Source: DSUN01 sp035527715
GTDB lineage: Bacteria; Planctomycetota; PUPC01; DSUN01
DNA: 64,000 bases
Reading direction: 5' to 3'
Assembly (NCBI GenBank): GCA_035527715.1
Contig: DATKZY010000102.1
Location: 1-64,000 of the forward strand
Of this stretch, positions 8,603-16,996 are shown piece after piece. Position numbers and translations under genes: made by a program. The notes beneath the pieces were generated by a model that saw only the letters and a list, made by a program, of their open reading frames with translations, ran no database searches and was not told the DNA's origin. Position 1 is the stretch's first letter. Every line of letters begins with the position of its first letter.

Positions 8603-9613
8603 GTGCTCCGCGTCGCAGTCGCGCGCCCCAACCGGATGGCCTGGACATATGTGAGCGGCCTCGTGAGCGCGCTCGACACGCGGCTGCTCTCGCACCGCGC
8701 GACGCTCGAGCTGCTGAACGCCGACGGGCTTCCGGAGCTTGCGGCGCGGGTGCGGCAGACCCTGTTGTTTGCCGACCTGCCCGAGACCGCCGAGCCGTTC
8801 GCCCTGGCCGAGGCGATGCAGGCGTCCTACGCGGCCGCCGTGCGGCGGATGGCCGAGGCGAGTCCGTCGCGTTGCGTGGCCGACCTGTTTCTCCTGCTCA
8901 CCGAGTGGCAGGCGTTCCGCGGCTACCTGCGCGAGAAGGCGTTGGGCCTCGAGCGGGGCACAGCCCCCGGCTCGGCGACCCCCGACGCCGCCTGGGACCA
9001 GTGCTGGGCGGGGCAGGAGGCGGGCGAGCCGCTCGAGGCGTTCGCGGCGGCCGCGGCAGCGATCCGCGACGCCGCGGCCCGCGAGGAGCGCACGCCGCAG
9101 CTCGTGGACGGCGTGACGCAGTTGTTCGAGGCGCGCAGCCTGCGGCAGGCGGCCAGCGAGGTCGGAAGCCCCGACGTCGCGGCCTGGGTGAGCACGTGGC
9201 TCAAGCTCCGCCTCGCGCTGGCGCTCCTGCGATGTCGCCTGAATCAATGGGCTCGCGTGGTCAGCGCCGAGGCGCTCGACGAGTTGGGCGAGGCGAAGCA
9301 GGCCGTCCTCACGCTCGCCGCCGAGGAGCGGCGGGACTGGCGCGCGCCCTTCGCGACGCTCGGCCTGGACGCCGTCCTGGCGCTCTCCGACGACGAGCCG
9401 CTGCCGGCGGTCGCCGTCGAGCGGCTGATTGACGACTGGATGACCGAGACGACTCGCGCGGAGCGGGCCGAGGCCTTCGGGCCGGAGCCCGTCTTCGCGT
9501 TTCTCTGGGGCCTCCGCGTGGAGGCCATCAACCTGAAGGCAATCGTCGCCGGCGTGGCCGCGGGCCTCTCCCGCGAGGCCATCGCCCGCGACGTGCGGGA
9601 GACCTATGGCTAA
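8603..9613 (+). CDS. ntpC: V-type ATPase subunit C (V0 d / AC39 type)
   Basis: This central-stalk socket connects the rotor shaft to the c-ring. The 336-residue, mostly helical protein matches the vATP-synt_AC39 family in length and composition. It starts with a TYVSGLVSALDTRLLS segment and has a C-terminal FLWGLRVEAINLKAIVAG motif typical of the family. The GTG start has ggaggg upstream, and its end overlaps the start of ntpG by eight bases. Confidence 0.85.
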   Translation: MLRVAVARPNRMAWTYVSGLVSALDTRLLSHRATLELLNADGLPELAARVRQTLLFADLPETAEPFALAEAMQASYAAAVRRMAEASPSRCVADLFLLLTEWQAFRGYLREKALGLERGTAPGSATPDAAWDQCWAGQEAGEPLEAFAAAAAAIRDAAAREERTPQLVDGVTQLFEARSLRQAASEVGSPDVAAWVSTWLKLRLALALLRCRLNQWARVVSAEALDELGEAKQAVLTLAAEERRDWRAPFATLGLDAVLALSDDEPLPAVAVERLIDDWMTETTRAERAEAFGPEPVFAFLWGLRVEAINLKAIVAGVAAGLSREAIARDVRETYG

Positions 9614-9920
9614 GATCGCCGCCATCGGGCGAAGGCATTTCGTCGGCGTCTTCCCTGCGGTCGGCGCCGAAGCCCTTCGGTGCCACACGCCGGCGGAGTT
9701 CGCCGAGGCAGCGGCCCGCCTCGTTGCGGGCGGCGCCCCGCGACTGGTCGTCCTCGACCAGCACTTCGCCGACTGCGGCGAGACCATTGAATCGCTCCGC
9801 AAGCGAGGCGTCGTCGTGCTCTTGCTCGGCGCCGAGCGCAGCGAGGGGCACCCTGCCCTCGATGCCATCCGCCAGCTCATCGAGGTGGCGGCGGGGGCGA
9901 ACATACTGGGAGAGTACTGA
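9606..9920 (+). CDS. ntpG: V-type ATPase subunit F (NtpG)
   Basis: This small 104-residue rotor subunit has an alpha/beta fold: MAKIAAIGRRHFVGVFPAVG, then PRLVVLDQHFAD and VVVLLLGAE strands, ending in a helical tail. The size and the position between subunits C and A agree with NtpG/subunit F. It binds subunit D and activates the catalytic head. It overlaps ntpC. A repeat-rich 123-base gap separates it from ntpA. Confidence 0.85.
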   Translation: MAKIAAIGRRHFVGVFPAVGAEALRCHTPAEFAEAAARLVAGGAPRLVVLDQHFADCGETIESLRKRGVVVLLLGAERSEGHPALDAIRQLIEVAAGANILGEY

Positions 9921-9936
9921 CGGGACAACCGCGGGA

Positions 9937-10022
9937 GGATGAGTGGATGTATGGATGGGTGGATGAATGCCCGAGAAGAGGGTCTTTTCACCCATCCAAC
10001 CCTCCATTCATCCATTCATCCC
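9937..10022. repeat. Low-complexity inverted repeat between ntpG and ntpA
   Basis: A tract of degenerate GGATGNAT units (9937-9969) faces its reverse complement (9990-10022) across a purine-rich loop. The RNA would fold into a long imperfect hairpin inside the ntp operon, just before the genes for the head subunits. Confidence 0.6.
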
Positions 10023-10043
10023 CCTGAGAGAGGCCAGTAGGCA

Positions 10044-11813
10044 ATGAGAGAAGGTGTGATCAAGAAAGTGGCCGGCCCCCTTGTCGTGGCGCGCGGCCTC
10101 GACCAGTCGGGAATGTACGAGGTCGTCCGCGTCGGCAAGGAGCGCCTCTTCGGCGAGATCATCGAGATCCGCGCCGGCGAATACTCCATCCAGGTCTACG
10201 AGAGCACCGAGGGCATCGGCCCGGGCGACCCCGTCTACCCCACGGGCGCGCCGCTGAGCGTCGAGCTGGGCCCCGGCCTCATCATGGGCATCTACGATGG
10301 CATCCAGCGCCCGCTGGAGGCCATCCGCGGCCAGTTCGGCGACTTCATCGTCCGGGGAGCCGAGCTGCCCGGCCTCGGCCGCTCGAAGAAGTGGCACTTC
10401 GTCCCTACCGTCAAGGAAGGCGCCCAGGTCGTCGCCGGCGATATCGTGGGCACTGTGGACGAGACGCCGCTCGTGAAGCACAAGATCATGGTGCCGCCCG
10501 GCCTCGCGGGCCGAGTCGCATCCATCAAGGAGTGCGATGCGACCGTCACCGAGACGGTCTATGTGCTCGAGACGGCGGACGGCCGCCGCGAGCTGCCGAT
10601 GATGCAGAAGTGGCCCGTCCGTCAGGCCCGCCCCGTCGCCCGCCGCGTGCCGCCCACCGAGCCGCTGATCACCGGGCAGCGGGTCATTGACAGCCTGTTC
10701 CCCGTGGCCAAGGGCGGCACGGCCTGCGTGCCCGGCCCCTTCGGCAGCGGCAAGACCGTCGTCCAGCACCAGCTTGCGAAGTGGGCGGACGCCGAGATCG
10801 TCGTCTACGTCGGCTGCGGCGAGCGCGGGAACGAGATGACCGACGTGTTGCTGGAGTTCCCCGAGCTTCGGGACCCCGATTCGGGCCGCCCGCTCATGGA
10901 GCGCACGGTGCTCATCGCCAACACATCGAACATGCCCGTCGCAGCCCGCGAGGCGAGCGTGTTCTGCGGCATCACCCTCGCCGAGTACTTCCGCGACATG
11001 GGCTTCAGCGTGGCCGTGATGGCCGACTCGACGAGCCGCTGGGCCGAGGCGATGCGCGAGATCTCCGGCCGCCTCGAGGAGATGCCCGGCGAGGAGGGCT
11101 TCCCCGCCTACCTCGCCAGCCGCATCGCGGCCTTCTACGAGCGGGCCGGCAGCGTCGTGTGCCTCGGCTCCGACGGCCGCACCGGCACCCTCAGCCTCAT
11201 CGGCGCCGTCAGCCCGCCCGGCGGCGACCTCTCCGAGCCTGTTGTCCAGGCCACCCTGCGCGTGGTCAAGGTCTTTTGGGGCCTCGACGATACCCTCGCC
11301 GCCCAGCGTCACTTCCCCTCCATCAACTGGCTCAACAGCTACTCGCTCTACGACGACGTGGCCAGCGCCTACGCCAAGGAGCACGTGGACACCCGCTGGC
11401 CCGACGTGCGCCGCAAGGCGATGTGGCTCCTCAACCGCGAGGCGGAACTCGAGGAACTCGTCCGCCTCGTCGGCATGGACTCCCTTTCCCCCGCCGACCG
11501 CCTCATTCTCCAGTGCGCCAAGATGATGCGCGAGGACTTCCTCCACCAGAGCGCCTTCGACCCCATAGACACCTACACCTCGCAGCGGAAACAGTTCCTG
11601 ATGCTTCGCAACATCGTGGATTTCTACGACCTCGCCCGCGAGGCGGCGGAGGGCGGGGCCGAGATTGACGCGATTATGAAGCTCGACGTCGTCGAATCCA
11701 TCGCCGGCATGAAACGCGTCGAGGAGGAGGACATTGACCAGCTCGACGCGTTGCGCGCGGACATTGAGAAACAGATCGGCGAGCTGAAGGCGACCGAGAC
11801 GCAAGGAGCCTGA
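10044..11813 (+). CDS. ntpA: V-type ATPase catalytic subunit A
   Basis: This catalytic subunit hydrolyses or makes ATP in the soluble head. It has 589 residues, near the family norm. The Walker A loop GPFGSGKT is at 231-238, with the usual A-subunit insertion of about 90 residues before it (the V-type non-homologous region). SDGRTGTLSLIGAVSPPGGD and the GLDDTLAAQRHFPSINW segment identify it as V/A-type A rather than F1 beta. The ATG follows a gap containing a hairpin, and ntpB follows after eight bases. Confidence 0.97.
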   Translation: MREGVIKKVAGPLVVARGLDQSGMYEVVRVGKERLFGEIIEIRAGEYSIQVYESTEGIGPGDPVYPTGAPLSVELGPGLIMGIYDGIQRPLEAIRGQFGDFIVRGAELPGLGRSKKWHFVPTVKEGAQVVAGDIVGTVDETPLVKHKIMVPPGLAGRVASIKECDATVTETVYVLETADGRRELPMMQKWPVRQARPVARRVPPTEPLITGQRVIDSLFPVAKGGTACVPGPFGSGKTVVQHQLAKWADAEIVVYVGCGERGNEMTDVLLEFPELRDPDSGRPLMERTVLIANTSNMPVAAREASVFCGITLAEYFRDMGFSVAVMADSTSRWAEAMREISGRLEEMPGEEGFPAYLASRIAAFYERAGSVVCLGSDGRTGTLSLIGAVSPPGGDLSEPVVQATLRVVKVFWGLDDTLAAQRHFPSINWLNSYSLYDDVASAYAKEHVDTRWPDVRRKAMWLLNREAELEELVRLVGMDSLSPADRLILQCAKMMREDFLHQSAFDPIDTYTSQRKQFLMLRNIVDFYDLAREAAEGGAEIDAIMKLDVVESIAGMKRVEEEDIDQLDALRADIEKQIGELKATETQGA

Positions 11814-11821
11814 GGACACTC

Positions 11822-13201
11822 ATGATTACGCTGTACAAGCAAGCCCGTGACCTCGTCGGCCCCCTGATGCTGGTCGAGGGCGTCGAGGGCGTCAGCTACG
11901 GCCAGCTCGCCGAGGTGCGGATGCCCAGCGGCGAGGTCCGCCGCGGCCAGGTGCTCGAGGCCGACGAGGACCGCGCGATCCTCCAGATCTTCGAGGGCAG
12001 CCGCGACATCGCGCCCGACAACGTGAAGGTGCGCTTCCTCGCCCGGGGCCTCGAGCTGCGCGTCGCACCCGACATCATCGGCCGCGCCTTCGACGGCTCG
12101 GGCCGCCCCATTGACGGCGGCCCGCCCGTCATCCCAGTCGCCCGACGCGACATCAACGGCAGCCCCATCAACCCTTGCGCTCGCGACTACCCCAACGAGT
12201 TCATTCAGACCGGCATCTCCGCCATTGACGGCCTCAACACCCTCGTCCGCGGCCAGAAGCTCCCCATCTTCTCCGGCTCGGGCCTTCCCCACGCCGTCGT
12301 CGGCGCCCAGATCGCCCGCCAAGCCCGCACCCTCAAGTCGGGCGAGGGCTTCGCCGTCGTCTTCGCCGCCATGGGCATCACGTTCGAGGAGGCCAATTAC
12401 TTCCTCGAGGACTTCCGCCGCACCGGCGCCCTGGCCCGCGCCTGCGTGTTCATCAACCTCGCCGACGACCCGATCATCGAGCGCATCGCCACCCCCCGCG
12501 TCGCCCTCACCGCCGCCGAGTACCTCGCGTTCGACCTCGGCCTCCACGTCCTCGTCATCCTCACCGACATGACGAACTACTGCGACGCCCTCCGCGAGGT
12601 CTCCGCCGCCCGCAAAGAGGTCCCAGGCCGCCGCGGCTACCCAGGCTACCTCTACACCGACCTCTCGACGCTCTACGAGCGGGCGGGCCGCATGCGCGGC
12701 CGCACGGGCTCGATCACCCAGATCCCCATCCTCAGCATGCCCGACGACGATAAGACCCACCCGATCCCCGACCTCACAGGGTACATCACCGAGGGGCAGA
12801 TCTTCCTCAGCCGCACCCTCCACAACCAGGGCGCCTACCCGCCCATTGACGTCTTGCCCTCGCTCTCGCGCCTCAAGGACAAGGGGATCGGCAAGGGCAA
12901 GACCCGCGAAGACCACGCCGACGTCCTCAACCAGCTCTACGCCGCCTACGCCCGCGGCAAGAACGCCCGCGAGCTGGCCGTCGTCCTCGGCGAATCCGCC
13001 CTCAGCCCCACCGACCTGTTGTTCGTGAAATTCGCCGACCGCTTCGAGCGCGAATTCGTCGCCCAGGGCGTCTACGAGAACCGCACGATCCAGCAGACCC
13101 TCGACATCGGCTGGCACCTCATGGGCATGCTCCCCCGCAACGAACTCAAGCGCTGCAAGCCCGAAATCCTCGACAAATACTACAAGCCCCAGGAGCCCTG
13201 A
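11822..13201 (+). CDS. ntpB: V-type ATPase subunit B
   Basis: The non-catalytic nucleotide-binding partner of subunit A has 459 residues. Family motifs include GRAFDGSGRPIDGGPPV near 85-101, LPIFSGSGLPH in place of a Walker A loop, DMTNYCDALREVSAAR, and PSLSRLKDKGIG. The degenerate P-loop is normal for B subunits. The ATG has gaggacact upstream. A short gap of tandem repeats separates it from ntpD. Confidence 0.96.
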   Translation: MITLYKQARDLVGPLMLVEGVEGVSYGQLAEVRMPSGEVRRGQVLEADEDRAILQIFEGSRDIAPDNVKVRFLARGLELRVAPDIIGRAFDGSGRPIDGGPPVIPVARRDINGSPINPCARDYPNEFIQTGISAIDGLNTLVRGQKLPIFSGSGLPHAVVGAQIARQARTLKSGEGFAVVFAAMGITFEEANYFLEDFRRTGALARACVFINLADDPIIERIATPRVALTAAEYLAFDLGLHVLVILTDMTNYCDALREVSAARKEVPGRRGYPGYLYTDLSTLYERAGRMRGRTGSITQIPILSMPDDDKTHPIPDLTGYITEGQIFLSRTLHNQGAYPPIDVLPSLSRLKDKGIGKGKTREDHADVLNQLYAAYARGKNARELAVVLGESALSPTDLLFVKFADRFEREFVAQGVYENRTIQQTLDIGWHLMGMLPRNELKRCKPEILDKYYKPQEP

Positions 13202-13216
13202 GCCGCTGCCTTCAGC

Positions 13217-13250
13217 GTCCCATATGTCCCATTCGTCCCATAGGTCCCAT
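13217..13250. repeat. Four tandem 9-bp units (GTCCCATNN) between ntpB and ntpD
   Basis: GTCCCAT recurs four times with a 9-bp period in the 54-base gap before ntpD, and no clear ribosome site is left in front of that gene. The same GTCCCAT / ATAGGAC vocabulary appears at 13945-13978 and at 19144-19165. Confidence 0.6.
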
Positions 13251-13255
13251 CGTTC

Positions 13256-13894
13256 ATGAAACGCAAAGTCCCCCCAACCCGCATGGAGCTGCTCCGCATC
13301 CGCAAGCGCCTCGGCATCGCGGTGCGCGGACACAAGCTGCTCAAGGACAAGCTCGAAGGGATCATCAAAGAGGTCACCGAGCGCCTGGCCGAGCTGAAGA
13401 AGCTCCGCCTGGAGCTCGACGACCAGTTCCCCGAGGCCATCGAGCTCTTCACCAAGGCCGGCGCCATCGCCTCGCCCGCCGCGGCCGAGACCGCCGCCGC
13501 GCAGTCCTACCCAGGCGGCGTCCTCCAGACCCGTCAGGACCGCATCATGGGCGTCCCCGTCACGCGCCTCGAGTTCACCCTCTCCGAAGAGACACAGCCC
13601 TACAACCTCGACGAGACCTCGCCCTATCTCGACGCCGCCCTCGTGAGCCTCCGCGAGCTGATGCCCCGCATCGTCGAGCTTGCCGCTGCCGAGGACGCCG
13701 TCCGCCGCCTGGCCGACGAACTCGGGCGCACCCGCCGCCGCACCAACGCCCTCGAATACTCCGTCATCCCCGACCTTCGCGCCACTCGCCGCCTCATCGA
13801 GGCCCGCCTCGAGGAATACACCCGCAGCGACATCTCCCGCCTCATGAAAGTCAAGGAAATGCTCCTCGCCCGCGACCAGACCACCCCCGGCTGA
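13256..13894 (+). CDS. ntpD: V-type ATPase subunit D (rotor shaft)
   Basis: The central shaft protein has 212 residues. Long N- and C-terminal helices (LLRIRKRLGIAVRGHKLLKD and RRRTNALEYSVIPDLRATRR) form the coiled coil that turns inside A3B3. The motif PTRMELLRIRKRL at the start and RTRRRTNALEYSVIP near residue 160 are diagnostic. It is the last gene of the operon; no E. hirae-type ntpH or ntpJ follows. No good Shine-Dalgarno sequence precedes the ATG because the upstream gap is a tandem repeat. Confidence 0.94.
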   Translation: MKRKVPPTRMELLRIRKRLGIAVRGHKLLKDKLEGIIKEVTERLAELKKLRLELDDQFPEAIELFTKAGAIASPAAAETAAAQSYPGGVLQTRQDRIMGVPVTRLEFTLSEETQPYNLDETSPYLDAALVSLRELMPRIVELAAAEDAVRRLADELGRTRRRTNALEYSVIPDLRATRRLIEARLEEYTRSDISRLMKVKEMLLARDQTTPG

Positions 13895-14159
13895 GCTTCG
13901 TGCGCCCGCGGGGGGGGAGAGCCCGGCTTGAGCGTGGGGCTGGCTCGATAGATCCCATAAGTCATAGCTCCTATCTGGCGCGGCCCCGTGCTCTGGCCGG
14001 ACTCTCCCCCCTCCCTTTGCCCTCGCGGGCGATGGGAGTGGTGTAAGTCCCGAATTGTCAATGAGCTACGCGGGCCTCGCTCGGGTCGTCGCTCATGCTG
14101 TGACACTGGATGCGAGCCTTTCGCTCGGCCTTTCCGCGCGGCGCGGTTCCCCAGGATGT
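13895..14159. other. Gene-free stretch after the ntp operon
   Basis: I see no supported gene here. The only structure is a small dyad at 13948-13978 (GATAG ... CTATC, enclosing CCCATAAG) that uses the same vocabulary as the ntpB/ntpD repeat. Confidence 0.4.
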
Positions 14160-14227
14160 GGCACGGCTGGCTTGCCCAACCGTGTTGCTCCACGGCCGAT
14201 GACACGGCTGGGCAAGCCAGCCGTGCC
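14160..14227. repeat. REP-like inverted repeat pair
   Basis: Two 25-bp arms (14160-14184 and 14203-14227) are reverse complements at 24 of 25 positions and are separated by 18 bases. The arms read ggcacggctggcttgccc plus a short tail. This resembles dispersed extragenic palindromes and is related in style to the palindrome in folP. Confidence 0.75.
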
Positions 14228-14408
14228 ACGGTCGAGGGGCTTGGGGCGTGGCGCCTCGTCTGGGGTTGGGTAGCCGTGTCGGAGGCCGCCACTGGAGCGC
14301 GCGACGCGTACGAGGAACAGAGCGTCCGCCGCTGCCGGCGCACACTCTCTCCCTCCACCTGTACAACGGCATTGCCCCCCATTTCTGTTGGGTGATTTTC
14401 CGCGCAGC

Positions 14409-14578
14409 CCGCAACTACTTGCCAGCACGATGCCTGCGCGCTCCCTCCCCGCCAGGGCTTCCAGGAAGTACTGGTCGCTCGCCGAGTTCGGCGTGAGGTC
14501 GTAGACGGAGAAGCGGACGACGAACTCCTGGCCGCCCAGCGCCATCGCCGCTACTACGCCCCTTCGCACGCCATCCAT
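14409..14578 (-). pseudogene. Coding-like gene scrap of unknown family
   Basis: On the minus strand a frame starting at the ATG at 14578 shows the local coding signature (GTC GTC CGC TTC TCC GTC TAC GAC CTC). It reads GGQEFVVRFSVYDLTPNSAS followed by DQYFLEALAG, then runs into repeat-derived sequence with no homologous look. I do not recognise the family. It may be the 5' remains of a gene cut by repeat insertion. Confidence 0.35.
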
Positions 14579-14630
14579 GGTGTGGCCCCGGATCCTGGCG
14601 CCTGGCATTGGCCTGTCGAGCTCCGAAGGA

Positions 14631-15073
14631 GCGTACTATGATAGCCCAGGGCAACGCCCTGGGGAACGGTGTTCGGGGTACGTTCAGCCCTGAAAGGGCG
14701 TACTACGAGGCCGGCCATAGTACGCCCCTTCAGGGCTGCGCATGGGTGGTCGCCAGGTCCCAGGGCGTTGCCCTCATCTTTGCCCGCATGTTCTCGCGGG
14801 CCGTGCTTAGCCCCCGAAGTGGGGCGTTTGAGCCGTAGCCCAGGGCGACCGAAGGGAGCCCTGGGAAGGGGCATCTCAGGCGGGGAGCCCCCGAAGGGGG
14901 CGATTCAAGCGCCGAGAGGCACCCCCTTCGGGGGCTTCAATGGGGGGAACGCCGTGGTCCCAGGGCTCCCTTCGGTCGCCCTGGGCTACGACTGGCTCGC
15001 CCGCGTTCGCGGGCTACGAGACCTCGAGATGTGGGCAAAGATGAGGGCGTTGCCCTGGGCTATCATAGTACGC
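14631..15073. repeat. Nested inverted-repeat array
   Basis: Several inverted-repeat pairs are nested around a centre near 14911. The outermost arms 14631-14660 and 15044-15073 are perfect over 30 bp. Arms 14762-14785 and 15033-15056 match at 21 of 24, differing only in a 3-nt loop. Arms 14835-14866 and 14958-14989 are perfect over 32 bp. The core pair 14887-14901 and 14921-14935 consists of cccccgaaggggg-type palindromes. Many arms are themselves palindromes. No open reading frame with gene-like composition is present. Confidence 0.85.
14686..14737. repeat. Hairpin unit within the nested array
   Basis: Arms 14686-14705 and 14718-14737 pair at 19 of 20 positions around a 12-nt loop. They share the GGGCGTACTA / TAGTACGCCC word with the outermost arms of the array. 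Confidence 0.7.
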
Positions 15074-15153
15074 CCCGCAGGGGCTGCGAATGGGCAGCGC
15101 CAGGATTGGGGACCATTCTCAGGCCAGGGCCGTGGGCTCGGGTGGTGCAGAGG

Positions 15154-16170
15154 TCAATCGCGCACGGGGGGTGTGGAGAGGACGAATTGGGCGGCGGTGG
15201 GGAGGATGGCGGGGATGAAGAGGGCGAGGCTGTAGTGGCCCGCAGGATACCACTGGATCGCGGGCTTGCCAAACGCCTCCCAGAGCGCGACCGTGCTCTC
15301 GCGGGGAACCGTCTCGTCCGTCGCGGCGTTGATCATGAGAATCTGCTCGCGGCAAGCGCGGTGGGCGAAGGCGACGGGGTCAATGCCGCGCGAGTCCTTC
15401 CGAAGGCTGTCGAGGGTGAGGCCCAGCTCGACCATGCGGTCGCGGACGCGGCGCGTCTCGGGCGCGTGCCACAGGATGCCCACGGGGTCGCCGCCGGCGA
15501 GGATGAGGACGTTGCGGGTGAAGCGCGGGTCCACGCCGACGGCGAGCGCTCCGATGATGCCGCCGAGGCTCGTGCCCACGATGCCGACACGGGTCGGGTC
15601 CACCTCGCGCCGCGCCTGGAGCCAGCAGGCGGCGCGCCGCGCGTCGAGCACGGTGCCCTCGATGGCCTGGAGCATCCGCTCGGGCCGGCCGACGAAGGTT
15701 TGGGACAGTGTGGTCCCGGGCGGCCGCCGGTCGCCATAGTAGGGCATCACGAGCATCAGGCTGGGAATCCCTGCCGCGGCGAAGCTGCGGCACACCAGCC
15801 GCGAGACCCTGAAGCTCCCGTCCAGGATGTCCAGCACCACCACGGCGGGGGCCCTGCCCCTGAGCTGGCGCGGGAGGTAGTACTCGGCGTGCACCGTGTT
15901 CGCCTCGGGCAGGTCGTATTGCCTGGGGGAGGGATAGGTAAGGTGGTACGTTGTGAAGTCCTCGTTCGCATCGAGGGGGCGGAGGCGCCAGGGGAACTGC
16001 TCGGTGGGGCAGTTGTAGCGCTGAAGGAGCGCGTGGATGGCGGGGTCCGGGTCGGTGAGCGTCTTCAGCGTGGAGCGGCAGGCCACGCGCCCGGAGAGCC
16101 GCATCTCGCGCGGCGCGGTCGCGCACGAGCACAGGGCAATGAGCAACATCGGAGAAATGGCGGATCGCAC
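15154..16170 (-). CDS. Alpha/beta hydrolase-fold lipoprotein
   Basis: The last 260 residues form an alpha/beta hydrolase domain: nucleophile elbow GTSLG, candidate acid in NAATDETVP and histidine in PAGHYSL near the C-terminus. This dienelactone-hydrolase or acetyl-xylan-esterase-like layout suggests an ester substrate that cannot be named. I place the start at the GTG at 16170, giving MRSAISPMLLIALCSC with a lipobox LCSC (13-16) and a positive charge, so the 338-residue product should be lipid-anchored. A longer frame would run through a palindromic repeat and into the upstream gene. The ACT-domain gene upstream ends 128 bases before this start. Confidence 0.7.
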   Translation of the reverse strand: MRSAISPMLLIALCSCATAPREMRLSGRVACRSTLKTLTDPDPAIHALLQRYNCPTEQFPWRLRPLDANEDFTTYHLTYPSPRQYDLPEANTVHAEYYLPRQLRGRAPAVVVLDILDGSFRVSRLVCRSFAAAGIPSLMLVMPYYGDRRPPGTTLSQTFVGRPERMLQAIEGTVLDARRAACWLQARREVDPTRVGIVGTSLGGIIGALAVGVDPRFTRNVLILAGGDPVGILWHAPETRRVRDRMVELGLTLDSLRKDSRGIDPVAFAHRACREQILMINAATDETVPRESTVALWEAFGKPAIQWYPAGHYSLALFIPAILPTAAQFVLSTPPVRD

Positions 16171-16194
16171 CACTGGACGACGCCGTTGGAGAGA

Positions 16195-16220
16195 ATTCCA
16201 CAGTTGTACAAGTGTGGAAT
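16195..16220. repeat. Palindrome with TTGTACAA core
   Basis: attccaca and tgtggaat form an 8-bp stem around a loop containing the self-complementary word TTGTACAA. It lies between the ACT gene and the lipoprotein hydrolase. A related gtacaac word occurs near 14360. Confidence 0.55.
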
Positions 16221-16297
16221 CCTCGTCTGCCCCACCGCGCAGGGAGGCCCGGCTGCACTCGCGGCGGGCAAGAGAGGCCTGCTGGGGCGCGTCCGGG

Positions 16298-16792
16298 CTA
16301 CAGGCCCACGACAGAGTAGACGACATCCTTCAGGATGCCCTCCTCGGCGAAGCGGGTGACGATGGGGTCGAACTCGTTGGGCGGGCCGGCGACGAAGTAG
16401 GTGTAGAGGCCCGCCTCCTTGTCCTCTTTGGTCAGCTCGCAGGTGAGAAACGTCTCGCGCCCGGCCACGTCGCGCGGCGTCAATCGCCGCTTCGTGTGGA
16501 GCAGCGCGCTCTTGCGCAGCGACTGCGAGTCGTAGGCATGCTCCTCGAGAGTCGTCACCTTGGAAAGGCGCTCGACGACGCGGACGATTTCGTCCTTCTC
16601 CGCCTCGGTGCACCAGAAGGTGACGACGACGGTGCCGTCGTGGGTCGCCCCGTAGGCGGCGCCGTGCCCGACCACGGTGTCAATCGAGATGCCGCGGTTG
16701 GAGAACGTGGAGGCGATGCTCGTCAGCGCCCCCGCGCGGTCGGCCAGTCCCACGCGGAACACCCAGTGCTTCTTGTCAGTGCTATCCGCCAT
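16298..16792 (-). CDS. ACT-domain protein
   Basis: Residues 8-85 of this 164-residue protein have the beta-alpha-beta pattern of an ACT ligand-binding domain (VFRVGLADRAGALTSIASTF, then SIDTVVG). The remaining half lacks a recognised domain but keeps alternating strands and helices, perhaps a second degenerate ACT unit. ACT proteins bind amino acids and regulate enzymes; the layout resembles acetolactate synthase small subunits, but no large subunit is nearby. The ATG is preceded by gggag. Function is otherwise open. Confidence 0.65.
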   Translation of the reverse strand: MADSTDKKHWVFRVGLADRAGALTSIASTFSNRGISIDTVVGHGAAYGATHDGTVVVTFWCTEAEKDEIVRVVERLSKVTTLEEHAYDSQSLRKSALLHTKRRLTPRDVAGRETFLTCELTKEDKEAGLYTYFVAGPPNEFDPIVTRFAEEGILKDVVYSVVGL

Positions 16793-16852
16793 GCCAGTCG
16801 TCTCCCTTCACCACGGGCCGCCTGAGACGGGCCTGGGACTCAATCGAGAACG

Positions 16853-16985
16853 AGACAATGCAAAGTGAAAAGTGCAAAGTGAAAAATGCAAAGTGAAGAA
16901 TGCGAAGTGAGGATTTGCTGGCGGAGCCGACTCGACCCGATCTTCCACTTTTCATTTTTCATTTTGCACTTTGCATTGTGCATTC
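16853..16985. repeat. A/T-rich low-complexity inverted repeat
   Basis: A tract of TGCAAAGTGAAAA-like units (16853-16911) faces its complement (16941-16985) across a G/C-rich loop of about 30 bases. It lies between the ptb-buk stop and the ACT gene start and stands out sharply from the surrounding G+C-rich DNA. Confidence 0.7.
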
Positions 16986-16996
16986 GTCTGCGATCA

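Noticed and set aside
14631..15073. Insertion sequence
   Set aside because: No transposase frame and no target duplication that I could define; better described as a repeat array.
16853..16985. Possible CRISPR array
   Set aside because: Units are about 13 bp, degenerate and contiguous, arranged as two facing tracts, with no spacers and no cas genes nearby.
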